Assembly: GCA_947462335.1 (NCBI GenBank)
Contig: OX381717.1
Span: 19,583,166-19,647,165 of the forward strand
DNA from: Harmothoe impar
Taxonomy: Eukaryota; Annelida; Polychaeta; Phyllodocida; Polynoidae
Direction of reading: 5' to 3'
Length of the DNA: 64,000 nucleotides
Numbering within the stretch: position 1 is the stretch's first letter; the number at the start of each line of letters is the position of its first letter. The notes beneath the pieces are model-generated. The model did no database searches. It saw nothing but the letters and a program-made list of their open reading frames with translations, and was not told the origin of the DNA. Shown in pieces: positions 55,490 to 64,000 of this stretch. A program made the translations under genes and the position numbers.

Positions 55490-56442
55490 CACAGAGAGAA
55501 GAAGTAGAATCACTGTAACGCTCAAATGGGAGTCCAGCCCCGATCACTGAGGCAACTCTCCCCACAACTCTAAAGTGACTCCCTATCATTAGGGAGTCCA
55601 AGTGTACTGACTCCCTTTGCATAGAGTCAAAGAGGAGTCAAAACGGGATGACACCATAAAAACCGGCAGTCAAACCTGTTTGACACTATTATTGTAGGGA
55701 GTCAAAATTGGTGATGCAAGGATATCTTAATAGCTCCCTTCTCCTTGGTTTCATCATTTACATCAATCTGAATGGTTGGAGAAATCAGAGATTTTATTTA
55801 CTTGATCTCAGCCATCAAGCTTATAATCCATGCGTAGATGAAACAGTGAAAATGCTTTAACATGAATATTTACCCACAGAAATGGTGTCTATGCTTCTAC
55901 TGTACCTTAGTTTGGTTTATTTCACATAACCAAATAGTATTTTCTTTAGTCCATGTACTTATTATCAGACATTCCTATCATTAGCATGAGCATCATTAGG
56001 TTCTGTCCTGATCAGATGAAGAGGGCCATTTTAAAACAATTATGACAGGCACTTTTATCCGATCTGTTCTGAGAAAAACTCTACAAATTATATTGTGAGG
56101 CCCTCTAGTGGAAGAGCTCAGAACTGGTGAGATATTGAAAGTTCAAGTTTGAGGATAGTTTTGGGAGTCAAAAGGGAGTCGGCTACACAAGACTACCTAT
56201 GGAGTTGTGACTCCCATGTATGCCCATGGAGTATTCGAGTTCATGACTCTGTAAGATGGGAGTCAATGCAAGGTAGGGAGCCAATTAGCTATGACACTCT
56301 AAGGAACAGGAGTCACTATAGAGTTATTATAGAGTCCCACTAATATAAGGGAGTCACTTTAGAGTCCTGGGGAGAGTTACCTCAGTGATCAGGCCTGGAC
56401 TCCGATTTGAGCGCTACAGTGATTCCACTTCTTCTCTCTGTG
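55490..56442. mobile_element. Dispersed family D element, long copy 3, nested in family A
   Basis: 953 bp with inverted ends CACAGAGAGAAGAAGTAGAA and its complement, flanked by TA on both sides as for Tc1/mariner-type transposition. The flanks (55447-55489 and 56443-56602) are the two halves of a family A repeat, which dates D after A. Subterminal GGGAGTC repeats are prominent. The interior has no transposase frame. Confidence 0.85.
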
Positions 56443-56733
56443 TAAATTACCAGGGCCGCATTCAAGCATCATGCTGATGCCACGCAGTTGAGACACTCCA
56501 GTAACGCATCAATGCAGCACTGGCAAGTTACTCAACGGCGGTGCATTGATAAATCATGCCGAGAAATGTCATATTTTAATAGCATCCGTCCTTAAAGGGT
56601 CAAAGGTGTCCATGAAGGGCAAACAGGAATACTTGAACTTACCGTGCAGCCTGTATATAAACACCCGGTCCGTTTATACAGCTTTTTCAGCCTGGTAATT
56701 AGGGTGGTCCTGTTATATTATCAAGCGATGTGG

Positions 56734-56915
56734 TTAGATTGATACTTCAGAACCCACTCCAATGGGAAGGTCGTCAATGCAGATGGCTTTAGGGTCGTCA
56801 TACCTTGATAAGGACTCAAAGTAATCATATACACGACCTAAAGTTGGGACATTTCTTCCGCTATGGGGCCTTGCTATACACTGATGTAAATACCATGAAC
56901 TGTTCTGACCAATAG
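56734..56915 (-). CDS. Probable exon of a minus-strand host gene
   Basis: Begins after an acceptor-like ATTTAACATAG and reads AIGQNSSWYLHQCIARP, then VYDYFESLSRYDDPK and ICIDDLPIG, ending in a TAA or at a weak donor before it. It enters in phase 1, exactly the phase in which the discoidin-like exon at 63827 ends, so both may belong to one gene. Sequence is protein-like with an N-glycosylation site (NSS). No family recognised. Confidence 0.45.
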
Positions 56916-57173
56916 CTATGTTAAATCTGATCATAAGTGCTACATTGCCCATATATGATATGAAGCATGTTCAGTTTATTTCATTTATTCTCTAATAATT
57001 AAATTAAGAAATTCTGGGCTGACTTCAGATAGGAGTTACTGCTTCTAAAGTATACACACCTCTTTTGTGTACTAGGCAATATCTCAGCGTTTCAGATGTT
57101 ACAGTCACTAGTGTAGCTGTTCGCTATTCTAATTAGTCGCCAGCTAGGAAAAACTCCAGATTCTAAAATAGGT

Positions 57174-57790
57174 TGTTAGAATTTACACTTTATTCATTTA
57201 ACATATGGCTCATAATCGTACAGACAAGTCCTCAACGTCCAAGGCTGTCTCCTATCTCGGTACACTCCCAATGAGCCAGTCTCCACAGAGGGAGTCAGGC
57301 TCGGAGTGCAATACCAATGCGTCTATCTCAAATGTCCCCTGAAGGGTGGAACGGAGAGAGATGCACAGTCACCGAGGTAGGAGCAGCAGCAGGACAAGGC
57401 CACAGCAGAGTTCTAGGAATCTCTGATGAGGAACAACTAAGCTGGCCAAGTTGCACAGCAAGACTGAGTCCCCGAGTAGAAGAACCCAGGGGTTTATATA
57501 CCAAGGATTATATAATTCCACTTCATAACTCATAAACACTTGAGTTTCCGAGGAATTCCGGGTAACCTGAAACCGGTTTCCCCTGCGCTGACACGGTGTC
57601 TGAACAAGTTCGGGTCGCACGTGGCGGTCCCGGCTTGGTGCATATCACCAGGTCCCACTCCACCAATCCTCAAGTACCGGGTTATGTAACTACATACCGG
57701 ACATACAGACAGGAGTGCAGCCCTGGTACGCCACAACAAACACAACAAACCAAGTTAATCCTGTATTACAGAAACAATACAGCGTCCCAC
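57174..57790 (-). mobile_element. LTR-like module B (promoter plus polyadenylation end)
   Basis: On the minus strand a TATA box (TTGGTATATAAACCCC, about 57492-57507) is followed some 300 nt later by AATAAAG (about 57190) and a TAACA terminus at 57174-57178, the layout of an LTR. Its 5' limit is uncertain; TGTTGTGTTTGTTGTGG near 57735-57751 is one candidate. No primer-binding site follows it, so it would be a 3' or solo LTR. GC content is higher than the flanks. Confidence 0.45.
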
Positions 57791-57878
57791 TACACTAGTG
57801 TAATAAACGATACTTTGTTTCTCTATGATATTGGTAGAGTATCAATTAAAGAACAAAGTCGACACAGTTCGGATCAAG

Positions 57879-58210
57879 TGTTACAGGTTGCAAATCAGGT
57901 TTATTCAGATAACCTAGACAAGCAGTATCTATGTGTGCGAACTCCCTATAGAGTTCGGAACGGGTCAGTAGACTAATCAGCCGTAATGATCACGGGGTCT
58001 CCTCACCAGCGTGGCTCAGAGTAACCGACGAGTACCGCCAGATGCTGGGTATATATAGGCAGCCAGCCTGCGCGCGCACACGCAGACCGGAAGCCTATAG
58101 CGACCTCTGTCCATACCCCAAGCCCGGGGTAGGTGTCGCCACCTACCGTCGGACTGAAGGGTTCGGACTGAGCTCGCAACACAGCATCCAACAGCACTCG
58201 TCATATAACA
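57879..58210 (-). mobile_element. LTR-like module A (332 bp)
   Basis: On the minus strand it runs from TGTTATATGACGAG (58210) to CAACCTGTAACA (57879), with TGTTA/TAACA termini. A TATA box (CCTATATATACCC, about 58047-58059) lies ~155 nt in, and AATAAACCTG lies ~22 nt before the end. Just upstream is a purine-rich run (GGTAGGGGGTAGTGTAGGGG), a possible polypurine tract. It would therefore act as the 3' LTR of the gag-bearing block to its right. I searched by eye for a matching 5' LTR up to 64000 and found none. Confidence 0.55.
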
Positions 58211-59109
58211 AACCCGTATAACCCTAGCCCCTACACTACCCCCTACCAGATAATAACCGGGAGGTAAAATAATTAAGGTTAAAGTCCGATAACACTTCGG
58301 ACTGGCATTATCTTTTAAATACCACCTTAGGGGTTTATTAGAGTTATACCTTACAAACAATATGACGTATACTGTTGAACACAAAAAGGTATTAATTACA
58401 CACATTTCTATATATATAGACCGTAATAACAATTACGCCCCATTCCCTAGGATAGATGGAGTTAACCTATACATATAGTATACAAACACTTGAAAAAGTA
58501 CAATATCACAGTAAAAAAATTTCGTCCCTCCAGGACCCCGAGCTAATTACACTCGTAATGAATAATACTTATAAGTGATAAACAATATCACTTCTTTTAA
58601 GGTTTTAAAGACATATTAAAGTATTATTACAAAAAGACATCATACGTGGTCTTGTAGCGAGGATCCGGATCTTCTGTTGATGGTGTTTCATTCCGCCCGG
58701 CTTTCAGAACCTACTTCGTTCAGCTCTTACTCACCGGAACGAGAAAGTTCATAGCTCATGCTCGGGAGCTTCAGGTAATAATAAAATAAAAAAATAGTCC
58801 TGCCTCCAGGCGATCTTCGGACTTATAACTAGGAGCACTCGGTCCTGATATCCAGAGTTTATATAAAAAAAAACATCACGTATCGGATCCATGTTGGTAT
58901 CGTGCTCCAGTCCCGAGTTCAGCTTTCTTTCCGGATCTCCTTGTCCTCCTCCGTCAGTGCTACCTGGCAGACTGGATCCTTCCGTAGCCAGCCTGCCGCG
59001 TTCCTCTGTCCGGACACTCCTAAACCCTTTCCAAGGGTGTTTTGCTTGTAGGGGTGGTATACTTAGAATACCCCCCCCTCTCCTAATCGGATCCTAGAAT
59101 AGGATAATC

Positions 59110-59535
59110 CTATCCGGAGTCCGAATCTTCTTTGGAACCGGGTTTAGCCGGCTCCTCCTCCTCCTCAGAGTCTGACGCAGCTTCCGCCAAAGTCAGCTCC
59201 TGGAGCCTGAGCTCAATTTGAGCCCGAGCTCCATCCCACTCGTGCATTTCATGCGCGAAGCAGTCTCTAAACCGACGACGTTCGTGGTCCAGCTTCTCCT
59301 CGGCGTTCTTAACTGCCAACTTCTGCTTCTTCCTTTCGGTTTTAGCAGCACTTCGTTCAGTCCGAGCGTTCTCACGCTCTTCCTGCACGGACTCCGCAGC
59401 CGCTGCCTTCTGGGTAGCGACTTCCATCTGATGGAGATGGTGTACCGTATTAAGGGACAACATCGCCACCTCCTGACTCAGGCCAGCAAGCAACCGGTGA
59501 AAGTTGTCCTGCCATTGATCGAAGGCCTCCTGTCA
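59110..59535 (-). CDS. In-frame extension of the Gag-like protein after a UGA (coiled coil, acidic tail)
   Basis: The codons after the UGA at 59535-59533 stay in the same frame for about 140 codons. They encode a long charged coiled coil (EERENARTERSAAKTERKKQ) and an acidic Ser/Glu tail (EEEEEPAK). An internal Met at 59493 could start it separately. The stop context is UGA followed by CAG. Either the stop is leaky or suppressed, as in some retroviral and alphaviral genes, or it is a recent nonsense mutation. Codon use and GC content match the upstream frame, so it was probably one coding unit. Confidence 0.6.
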
Positions 59536-62202
59536 GGTTTCATATGAAGTGAAGTCGGCGGGAGGGAACGAAGGAGGGCCCCTTAGTCGCAAGACTAGAC
59601 GCCCCTCCTCCGGAGTCTCTGGTGGGAGATCCGGGGTCTGAGTCGGCTTCAGCGTTTTCTTTGCTGGAGCCTTCGTCTTACCGGTCTGAGTCAGAGTCTG
59701 CGACTCCTCACCCGGAACCATATCGTTTTCGGGGAACTCGTCCGCGAAGGACCCCACCGTGCTGGAGTTCGGATCCTCCGGAACAGACCGAGGTGGCCTG
59801 CCCTGGGGACCCGTCTTCCAGTCCGTCGTCTGAGAAGTGAATGCCGGCCCTTTATAGCCCGGATCCGCCTTCTCCATAACGGATTTCCTTTCATCCGTTT
59901 TGGCCTTTTTAGGGTCGGCCTGCTCCGAAGACCCGCTAGGTCTCTTCTGAGCGCGCCGCACCTTTCTCGTACTGGTACGTTTCTGGTACTCCTCGAATTC
60001 ATCGAAGAGCTCACCTTCCGGAATCCGGATGTAGTTGCCGTCCGGGTTTACCTTGTAAAAGACCCGGACCTTTCCCTTCTCGTTGGAGCCAAAATCCACC
60101 TCGAGGTTATCATTTCTGCCTACTACCCCGAAATGGGAGTAGACTTCTGTATGGGCGGTCTGGATGCGTTCCGCCGCGGTCTTCAGAGCCAAGCCGTGCT
60201 GCTTAGCAAGATGCCTGATGATGTCGGCTCTAGTGTAGAACCAGCCACCATTGGGACAACCCTTGCTTCCTTTCGCACCCACACTCAAGCAGTCATACCG
60301 CATGTAATGACGCAAATGATAGCGGGTGATATGCCTTGCATACCGGACCTTGGTAGGCCAAGTTCGGGGCGTTTCCAGTGTCTCGTCAACATTCAGACAA
60401 GGCTCAAAGGGGCACTTGCTAAATGGATGCCATCTAGCCATAGCCCATGCCAATTTAGTTTTCTGGAGGGGCGAATGGTATTTGGTACTACCAGTTCGGA
60501 CCTTATCCAGTAACTCAAAGTGGTACAGCTGTACCGACTTATCGAGGGGATCAGTCTTAATCCACTCCTCGTCGTCGGAGAGACCGTCAGGACCCACCTC
60601 CTCCGGATGGTGTGAGGACCGCTTATCCTTGACGCAGTCGTTCACACACATTGGTTTAAAGTACTTAAACCCACTTGCGGCATTGGCTCGGAGTGCTGTC
60701 CGGACCAGAATCTGAAGCTCGTCGTCCGGGATTGTATTTTCATCCAATCCCTTCAGAACCCCTTCCACCTCCTCTTCGGATCGACCCGCCTTCAGAGAGG
60801 TTACCTTGATGGTCTCTCGTAGGTATAGGTGCCTACGATTGGCCTTCTCCTGGCGACTAGTGTCTGCACTCCTAGCCGCGGCCGAGGTCTGTTGGATGAT
60901 TTCATCCTCCAGAGTAGCATCCAGAATTGACTCTTTAGTCTTCTGTTCCATACTCCGAGCCAGCTTCATTGCTGGCGTCAGACGTCTCTTCTTCTCCCTC
61001 CTGTTATGCACGGTCTGGAATTCCGCTGCAGTTTGCAGTTCGTATTCCAGGGCCGCGATAATTTCGGGACGTCCCTCGGTCTCAGCAACTAAGCGAGCTG
61101 TAGCCGACTTTTTGCTGAGATCGTCCATGGCCGCAGTTAAGCGATCCGGGAACCAGGCCGGGAACTTGGCAGACCAACTGTCCAGCCCCCGGAAGGTTCG
61201 CATTTGTATCAGTTCGAAGGATCTGATCTCTGTTTGGCTCATCTGATCGATGATGGCACCTCTGAGCAGGGGTGGGACGTCGGCGTCCTCCTTATCCCAT
61301 GCATCATGCTGGTATGGAGCGAGGATGTGCACCCCCGATCCAGATGGACCACCGCCTGCAGCTTGGTCCAGCTTTCCGGCTTCCTCCGAAATATCCAGGT
61401 TGGATGGTTCCAGAGTAGGCTCGGTAGGCTGTGGAGGAGTATCCACTCGGGCGGGTACCTCTCTCTGAGGAGGTAACTCCACCCGAACGGGTACCTCTTT
61501 TCGCGGCTCCAGGGGAGTCGGGAGGTTGAACGTGATGTTAGACAGCACATCCTGCACGACCTGGACCGTATGGGCTGCGGATGAAGTATCCATAGTCTCC
61601 TCGGTCCGAGGTTCCTTGGGAGAAACTGCCGTTTTAGGACGACCTCCCCCATGTCCCGTATTACCAGCCATCGCAGCGGCTGTAGCAGCTACTGCTGAGC
61701 TGTTGTCCAACCCTCGCGAGAAGGACAACACGTCGATGGCTGGGGTCGGAGCAGCTGAGGTTCCAACTGCCTTCCCGCTACCCTTCACCTTGCTAGGGAT
61801 CGGGAGACTGGACTTATTGGGGCCCGGAGTCTTGACAGCTTGAGTGCTGCCGGACGTCTGCCCCTTCCTCGGCTGGTCCTTAGCGCCGGGCTTCGGATCA
61901 GCTTTCTTCTGACCCTTCGGCACCTTCGTAGTAGGAGCCTTGGGATCAACCGTCTTCGGATCCTTGGATGCCGTTGCAGTGGCAGCCTTAGAACCCGGCT
62001 TCTTCGTACTCGCAGTACTATCCTTCTTCGGATCAGGCTTTTTAGGCTCGTCCTTTCCTGGTGGCTTCTTCCCAACACCAGTGTGTTTGGTAGCCTTGGT
62101 ACTAGCCTTAGTATCGGCCGACTTGGACCGATCTCGGGTAGCACCCTTCCCACCGCGCGTCCTCGGAATCACTCCCACTCCCCATAGACAGTTTACGGGC
62201 AA
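59533..62202 (-). CDS. Gag-like protein with zinc-finger-type motifs, 889 aa
   Basis: A GC-rich 889-codon frame. The first ~230 residues are low complexity, rich in Lys, Pro, Thr and Ala (KKPPGKDEPKKPDPKK). The centre is helical. At about 595-680 lie two His/Cys groups: CPFEPC with a later HITRYHLRH, and C..GC with RADIIRHLAKQH, resembling C2H2 fingers. The end is basic then Pro-rich. Such proteins package RNA or DNA in LTR-type elements. No protease, reverse transcriptase or integrase follows, so this is either a gag-only non-autonomous element or a host gene derived from one. It is intact except for the UGA at its end and an apparent frameshift near its start. Confidence 0.7.
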   Translation of the reverse strand: MPVNCLWGVGVIPRTRGGKGATRDRSKSADTKASTKATKHTGVGKKPPGKDEPKKPDPKKDSTASTKKPGSKAATATASKDPKTVDPKAPTTKVPKGQKKADPKPGAKDQPRKGQTSGSTQAVKTPGPNKSSLPIPSKVKGSGKAVGTSAAPTPAIDVLSFSRGLDNSSAVAATAAAMAGNTGHGGGRPKTAVSPKEPRTEETMDTSSAAHTVQVVQDVLSNITFNLPTPLEPRKEVPVRVELPPQREVPARVDTPPQPTEPTLEPSNLDISEEAGKLDQAAGGGPSGSGVHILAPYQHDAWDKEDADVPPLLRGAIIDQMSQTEIRSFELIQMRTFRGLDSWSAKFPAWFPDRLTAAMDDLSKKSATARLVAETEGRPEIIAALEYELQTAAEFQTVHNRREKKRRLTPAMKLARSMEQKTKESILDATLEDEIIQQTSAAARSADTSRQEKANRRHLYLRETIKVTSLKAGRSEEEVEGVLKGLDENTIPDDELQILVRTALRANAASGFKYFKPMCVNDCVKDKRSSHHPEEVGPDGLSDDEEWIKTDPLDKSVQLYHFELLDKVRTGSTKYHSPLQKTKLAWAMARWHPFSKCPFEPCLNVDETLETPRTWPTKVRYARHITRYHLRHYMRYDCLSVGAKGSKGCPNGGWFYTRADIIRHLAKQHGLALKTAAERIQTAHTEVYSHFGVVGRNDNLEVDFGSNEKGKVRVFYKVNPDGNYIRIPEGELFDEFEEYQKRTSTRKVRRAQKRPSGSSEQADPKKAKTDERKSVMEKADPGYKGPAFTSQTTDWKTGPQGRPPRSVPEDPNSSTVGSFADEFPENDMVPGEESQTLTQTGKTKAPAKKTLKPTQTPDLPPETPEEGRLVLRLRGPPSFPPADFTSYET

Positions 62203-62509
62203 CCGTCTTCTGGAGGTTTGGTGATATACTAAGACTGCACATCCGGGAGGGACGCACAGTCGTCTCGGAGGGATCCGGCGCTACTTCGGTGTAGGCGATT
62301 CCTCGCAGCATTCCGGAGTCCTCGCTGCCGTCGGGCGAAGGGGACTTTCGGATCAGGGACACGGCCGGATCTACACCTAGTTCCGCCAGCGTCTGGCTCA
62401 ACTCATCACCACTTGGGCTCTGAGCATCCATAGGCTCCTCGGTGGTGGATGCCACCTCGGAGTGTCCGGTGAGTTCGGAGTGACGGAGCTGTTGCTCGGC
62501 CATCCTCAC
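62108..62509 (-). CDS. N-terminal frame of the Gag-like gene (133 aa)
   Basis: Acidic, Ser/Glu-rich frame (STTEEPMDAQSPSGDE) that overlaps the 889-codon frame by 95 nt. The larger frame is offset by one base, so a +1 shift would join the two. GC content and low-complexity style continue across the overlap. That suggests one original protein broken by a single-base indel, or programmed frameshifting. The first Met is at 62509, 200 bp downstream of a CpG-rich promoter-like region. A second Met follows two codons later. Confidence 0.55.
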   Translation of the reverse strand: MRMAEQQLRHSELTGHSEVASTTEEPMDAQSPSGDELSQTLAELGVDPAVSLIRKSPSPDGSEDSGMLRGIAYTEVAPDPSETTVRPSRMCSLSISPNLQKTVARKLSMGSGSDSEDARWEGCYPRSVQVGRY

Positions 62510-62699
62510 TACGGCAGTGTCTTTCGACGGGAGTTTGACGGGGAAACCACTAGTTCCCCGCCTCCCTCTTTGTCTCAGACGAACCAGGAAAGAGTACTCA
62601 CTGCTTACAACTCTTTTACTGACTTTTCTCCTCTTCTAACCGTCCAAATCACCAACTTCCCCGCTGCCGACCAACACCGCTATTGACTGGGGCGAGCCC

Positions 62700-62775
62700 A
62701 AAATCAATATGGCGGTTCCCTCGCTTTTGTTTTTAAAACAAAGCGCATGCGCAGCGTCTCGCGTGATTGGACGCG
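62700..62775 (-). promoter_or_regulatory. TATA-less promoter with NRF1, CCAAT and YY1 motifs
   Basis: Within 70 bp are GCGCATGCGC (62743-62752, NRF1 consensus), ATTGG (62766-62770, inverted CCAAT on the plus strand) and CAATATGGCGGTT (62705-62717, YY1-type). On the minus strand the order is CCAAT, NRF1, YY1, as at animal housekeeping promoters where YY1 marks the start site. It drives toward the Gag-like frames. Confidence 0.6.
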
Positions 62776-63086
62776 ATCCCGTTACCCGGTGTGACCCAAT
62801 TACTGTTTAATCAGGTCACGACCTTTCCCGCCCGCAGCTCGGGCTCGAGGGATCACACTGCTACGTAGGCGGCTCACAAAAGTCAAAACATACTTCGAAT
62901 AAAGAGCTCATCAGGAGTATTAGTGGATATTTATGGGAAATCGAAGATTACCCCACCGGATTATCCGTCCACCACCCTCGGGGAACACTCTTACATTCTT
63001 TTCCTCTTGACTCTGAGCGCCCCTGTCGGTAACATACATATAACATATAGAACAACACAGGACACCACACTCGTTGTGTAAACAAG

Positions 63087-63347
63087 CTAGGTTACAGCCC
63101 CTCTAGCCACCAGCCTTGGGCTTCGCCGAACGGGTTTACCGTCCGCCTCTCGTAACCTGGCCGAAGGACACTCGTTCTTAACTAAAACTCCAGCCTTGAT
63201 TTTAGTTTTCCGTGCCCTTCTTCCTTCGCCTGCCGAGACTTTCTTTTTCACGGTCTTCCGGAGCTTCTTTCGTACCACTCTTTTAGGGGGATCCACTGAC
63301 ACCCCTTCCAAAGGTACAAATTTAGCCTCCGAATTTCCCTTCCCCAT
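63087..63347 (-). CDS. Small highly basic protein (86 aa), function unknown
   Basis: An 86-codon frame with ~35% Lys/Arg (KRVVRKKLRKTVKKKV, later RRSPRLVARG), the composition of a chromatin- or nucleic-acid-binding peptide. It lies upstream of the NRF1/YY1 promoter on the same strand and marks the right edge of the GC-rich block. The AT-rich host background resumes at about 63350. It may be a separate gene, a degraded exon, or part of the mobile block. No family recognised. Confidence 0.4.
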   Translation of the reverse strand: MGKGNSEAKFVPLEGVSVDPPKRVVRKKLRKTVKKKVSAGEGRRARKTKIKAGVLVKNECPSARLREADGKPVRRSPRLVARGAVT

Positions 63348-63826
63348 CTAGGTTACCTAGTCAGCATTAATATGCACCGCAGCATTTTTGACAAAAGTAA
63401 TAGTAGCGTAATAAAGAAGTTAACAAAATCAGGTAGAATTCAAATTCTTTTTTTTTTATGAAAGGAAAACTTAACCTAGATATATTCGATGACTTCTTCT
63501 ACAGAGATGTGTTCAACCGTTTTTATACTCCTATATTTTAAGAATACATGGCATTGCTGCTTATCAATTGAAAGAGGTAAAACAAAACTGCCATACCAGA
63601 AAGAACTAAACTATAACACAACCTTTACGAGCACTAATCCAACTTTGATCAGTACAAACCCATTTATCATAGTTATAATTCTCATCTATTTCTCCACTGT
63701 TACTTTTGCGACTCACAGTGTGTGGTGAATTATACGCAAAAACGGCTTTGTATGTAAGCATTATTTAAATCTTTGTCAAGATGCATTAGTGCAAATGTAC
63801 ACATCTCCCTCTGATTGATTACTTAC

Positions 63827-64000
63827 CACATCCCACTAATTCCACTTTGACTGTAGGATAGTTGGCTACTCCCGTAAGGACCTCTACTTTAAACACGCGG
63901 CCAATGATGGGATCGGCTAATTCATTTGTCACTATAGTACTCCAAGTAGGCCCTCCTATAGGATGCGATACGAATATCTGTGGTATAAAGGGTAGATATG
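63827..64000 (-). CDS. Exon with discoidin (F5/8 type C)-like C-terminal half, partial
   Basis: On the minus strand the frame is open from the window edge and ends at a perfect donor (GTAAGT, 63826-63821) in phase 1. It reads IFVSHPIGGPTWSTIVTNEL, then PIIGRVFKVEV and VELVGC. A PI-x-GR motif followed by a V/R-VELxGC ending is characteristic of the last strands and closing Cys of discoidin/F5-8C domains, which bind carbohydrate, phospholipid or collagen outside the cell. The 5' part lies beyond the window. The next exon may be 56915-56734, which accepts the same phase. This makes the Gag-like block an intronic insertion. Confidence 0.65.

Noticed and set aside
61239..62187. Several 90-137-codon frames on both strands within the Gag-like gene
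   Set aside because: They are GC-rich shadow frames of the 889-codon gene, with Arg/Ser/Leu-biased translation.
57174..63350. A complete LTR retrotransposon with paired LTRs
   Set aside because: I compared both edges of the GC-rich block by eye and found no second copy of either LTR-like module, and no pol gene.

Overview
This window reads as nuclear DNA of a marine-type invertebrate animal. It has an AT-rich background, GT-AG introns, an SLC6 neurotransmitter-type transporter, a class A G-protein-coupled receptor (GPCR), von Willebrand C and discoidin-like extracellular domains, and dense MITE, LINE and LTR debris. No gene pins the phylum. A lophotrochozoan or an invertebrate deuterostome is my guess.

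Bases 1 to about 11,650 hold most of one arm of an integrated Polinton/adintovirus-like DNA virus element. Five genes on the minus strand (one cut by the window edge) include a packaging ATPase, a small basic protein with a hydrophobic tail and an HD-like (DUF5662-like) protein. Three plus-strand genes include a full-length protein-primed type B DNA polymerase. No stop or frameshift breaks any of these frames. The non-coding parts are unusual: a dense array of TTCTAGAA palindromes, three related ~100-bp hairpins and duplicated TGACGTCA sites at the right end. Capsid, protease and integrase genes are not in view and would lie to the left.

From 11,764 to 13,498 four phase-compatible exons encode the C-terminal 158 residues of an SLC6 transporter. 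The first starts only about 100 bp beyond the viral arm, so the element probably sits in an intron of this gene. From 13.5 to 42 kb the window is mostly repeats. At least eight dispersed families are recognisable, several nested in one another. Within it lie a GPCR gene broken by a 188-bp MITE at its TM3 motif, a degenerate LINE reverse transcriptase, and the 5' end of an LTR retrotransposon with a clear primer-binding site. Several short exon-like frames here could not be assigned.

From 42.5 to 51.1 kb I assembled, by reading splice sites, a six-exon gene for a 438-residue secreted protein. Its order is signal peptide, Ala-rich helix with SGELA repeats, VWC domain, charged coiled coil, Pro/Tyr repeats and a Gly/Ser/His/Tyr-rich tail. 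All intron phases agree. It looks like an extracellular-matrix, shell or adhesive protein and is the most interesting host gene here.

From 52.6 to 64 kb a minus-strand host gene is suggested by scattered exons, starting with a discoidin-like exon at the right edge. Inside its large intron sits a GC-rich block (57.2-63.35 kb) with a Gag-like gene: two overlapping frames plus an in-frame extension after a UGA, zinc-finger-like motifs, no pol gene, a housekeeping-type NRF1/CCAAT/YY1 promoter, and two LTR-like promoter modules downstream.
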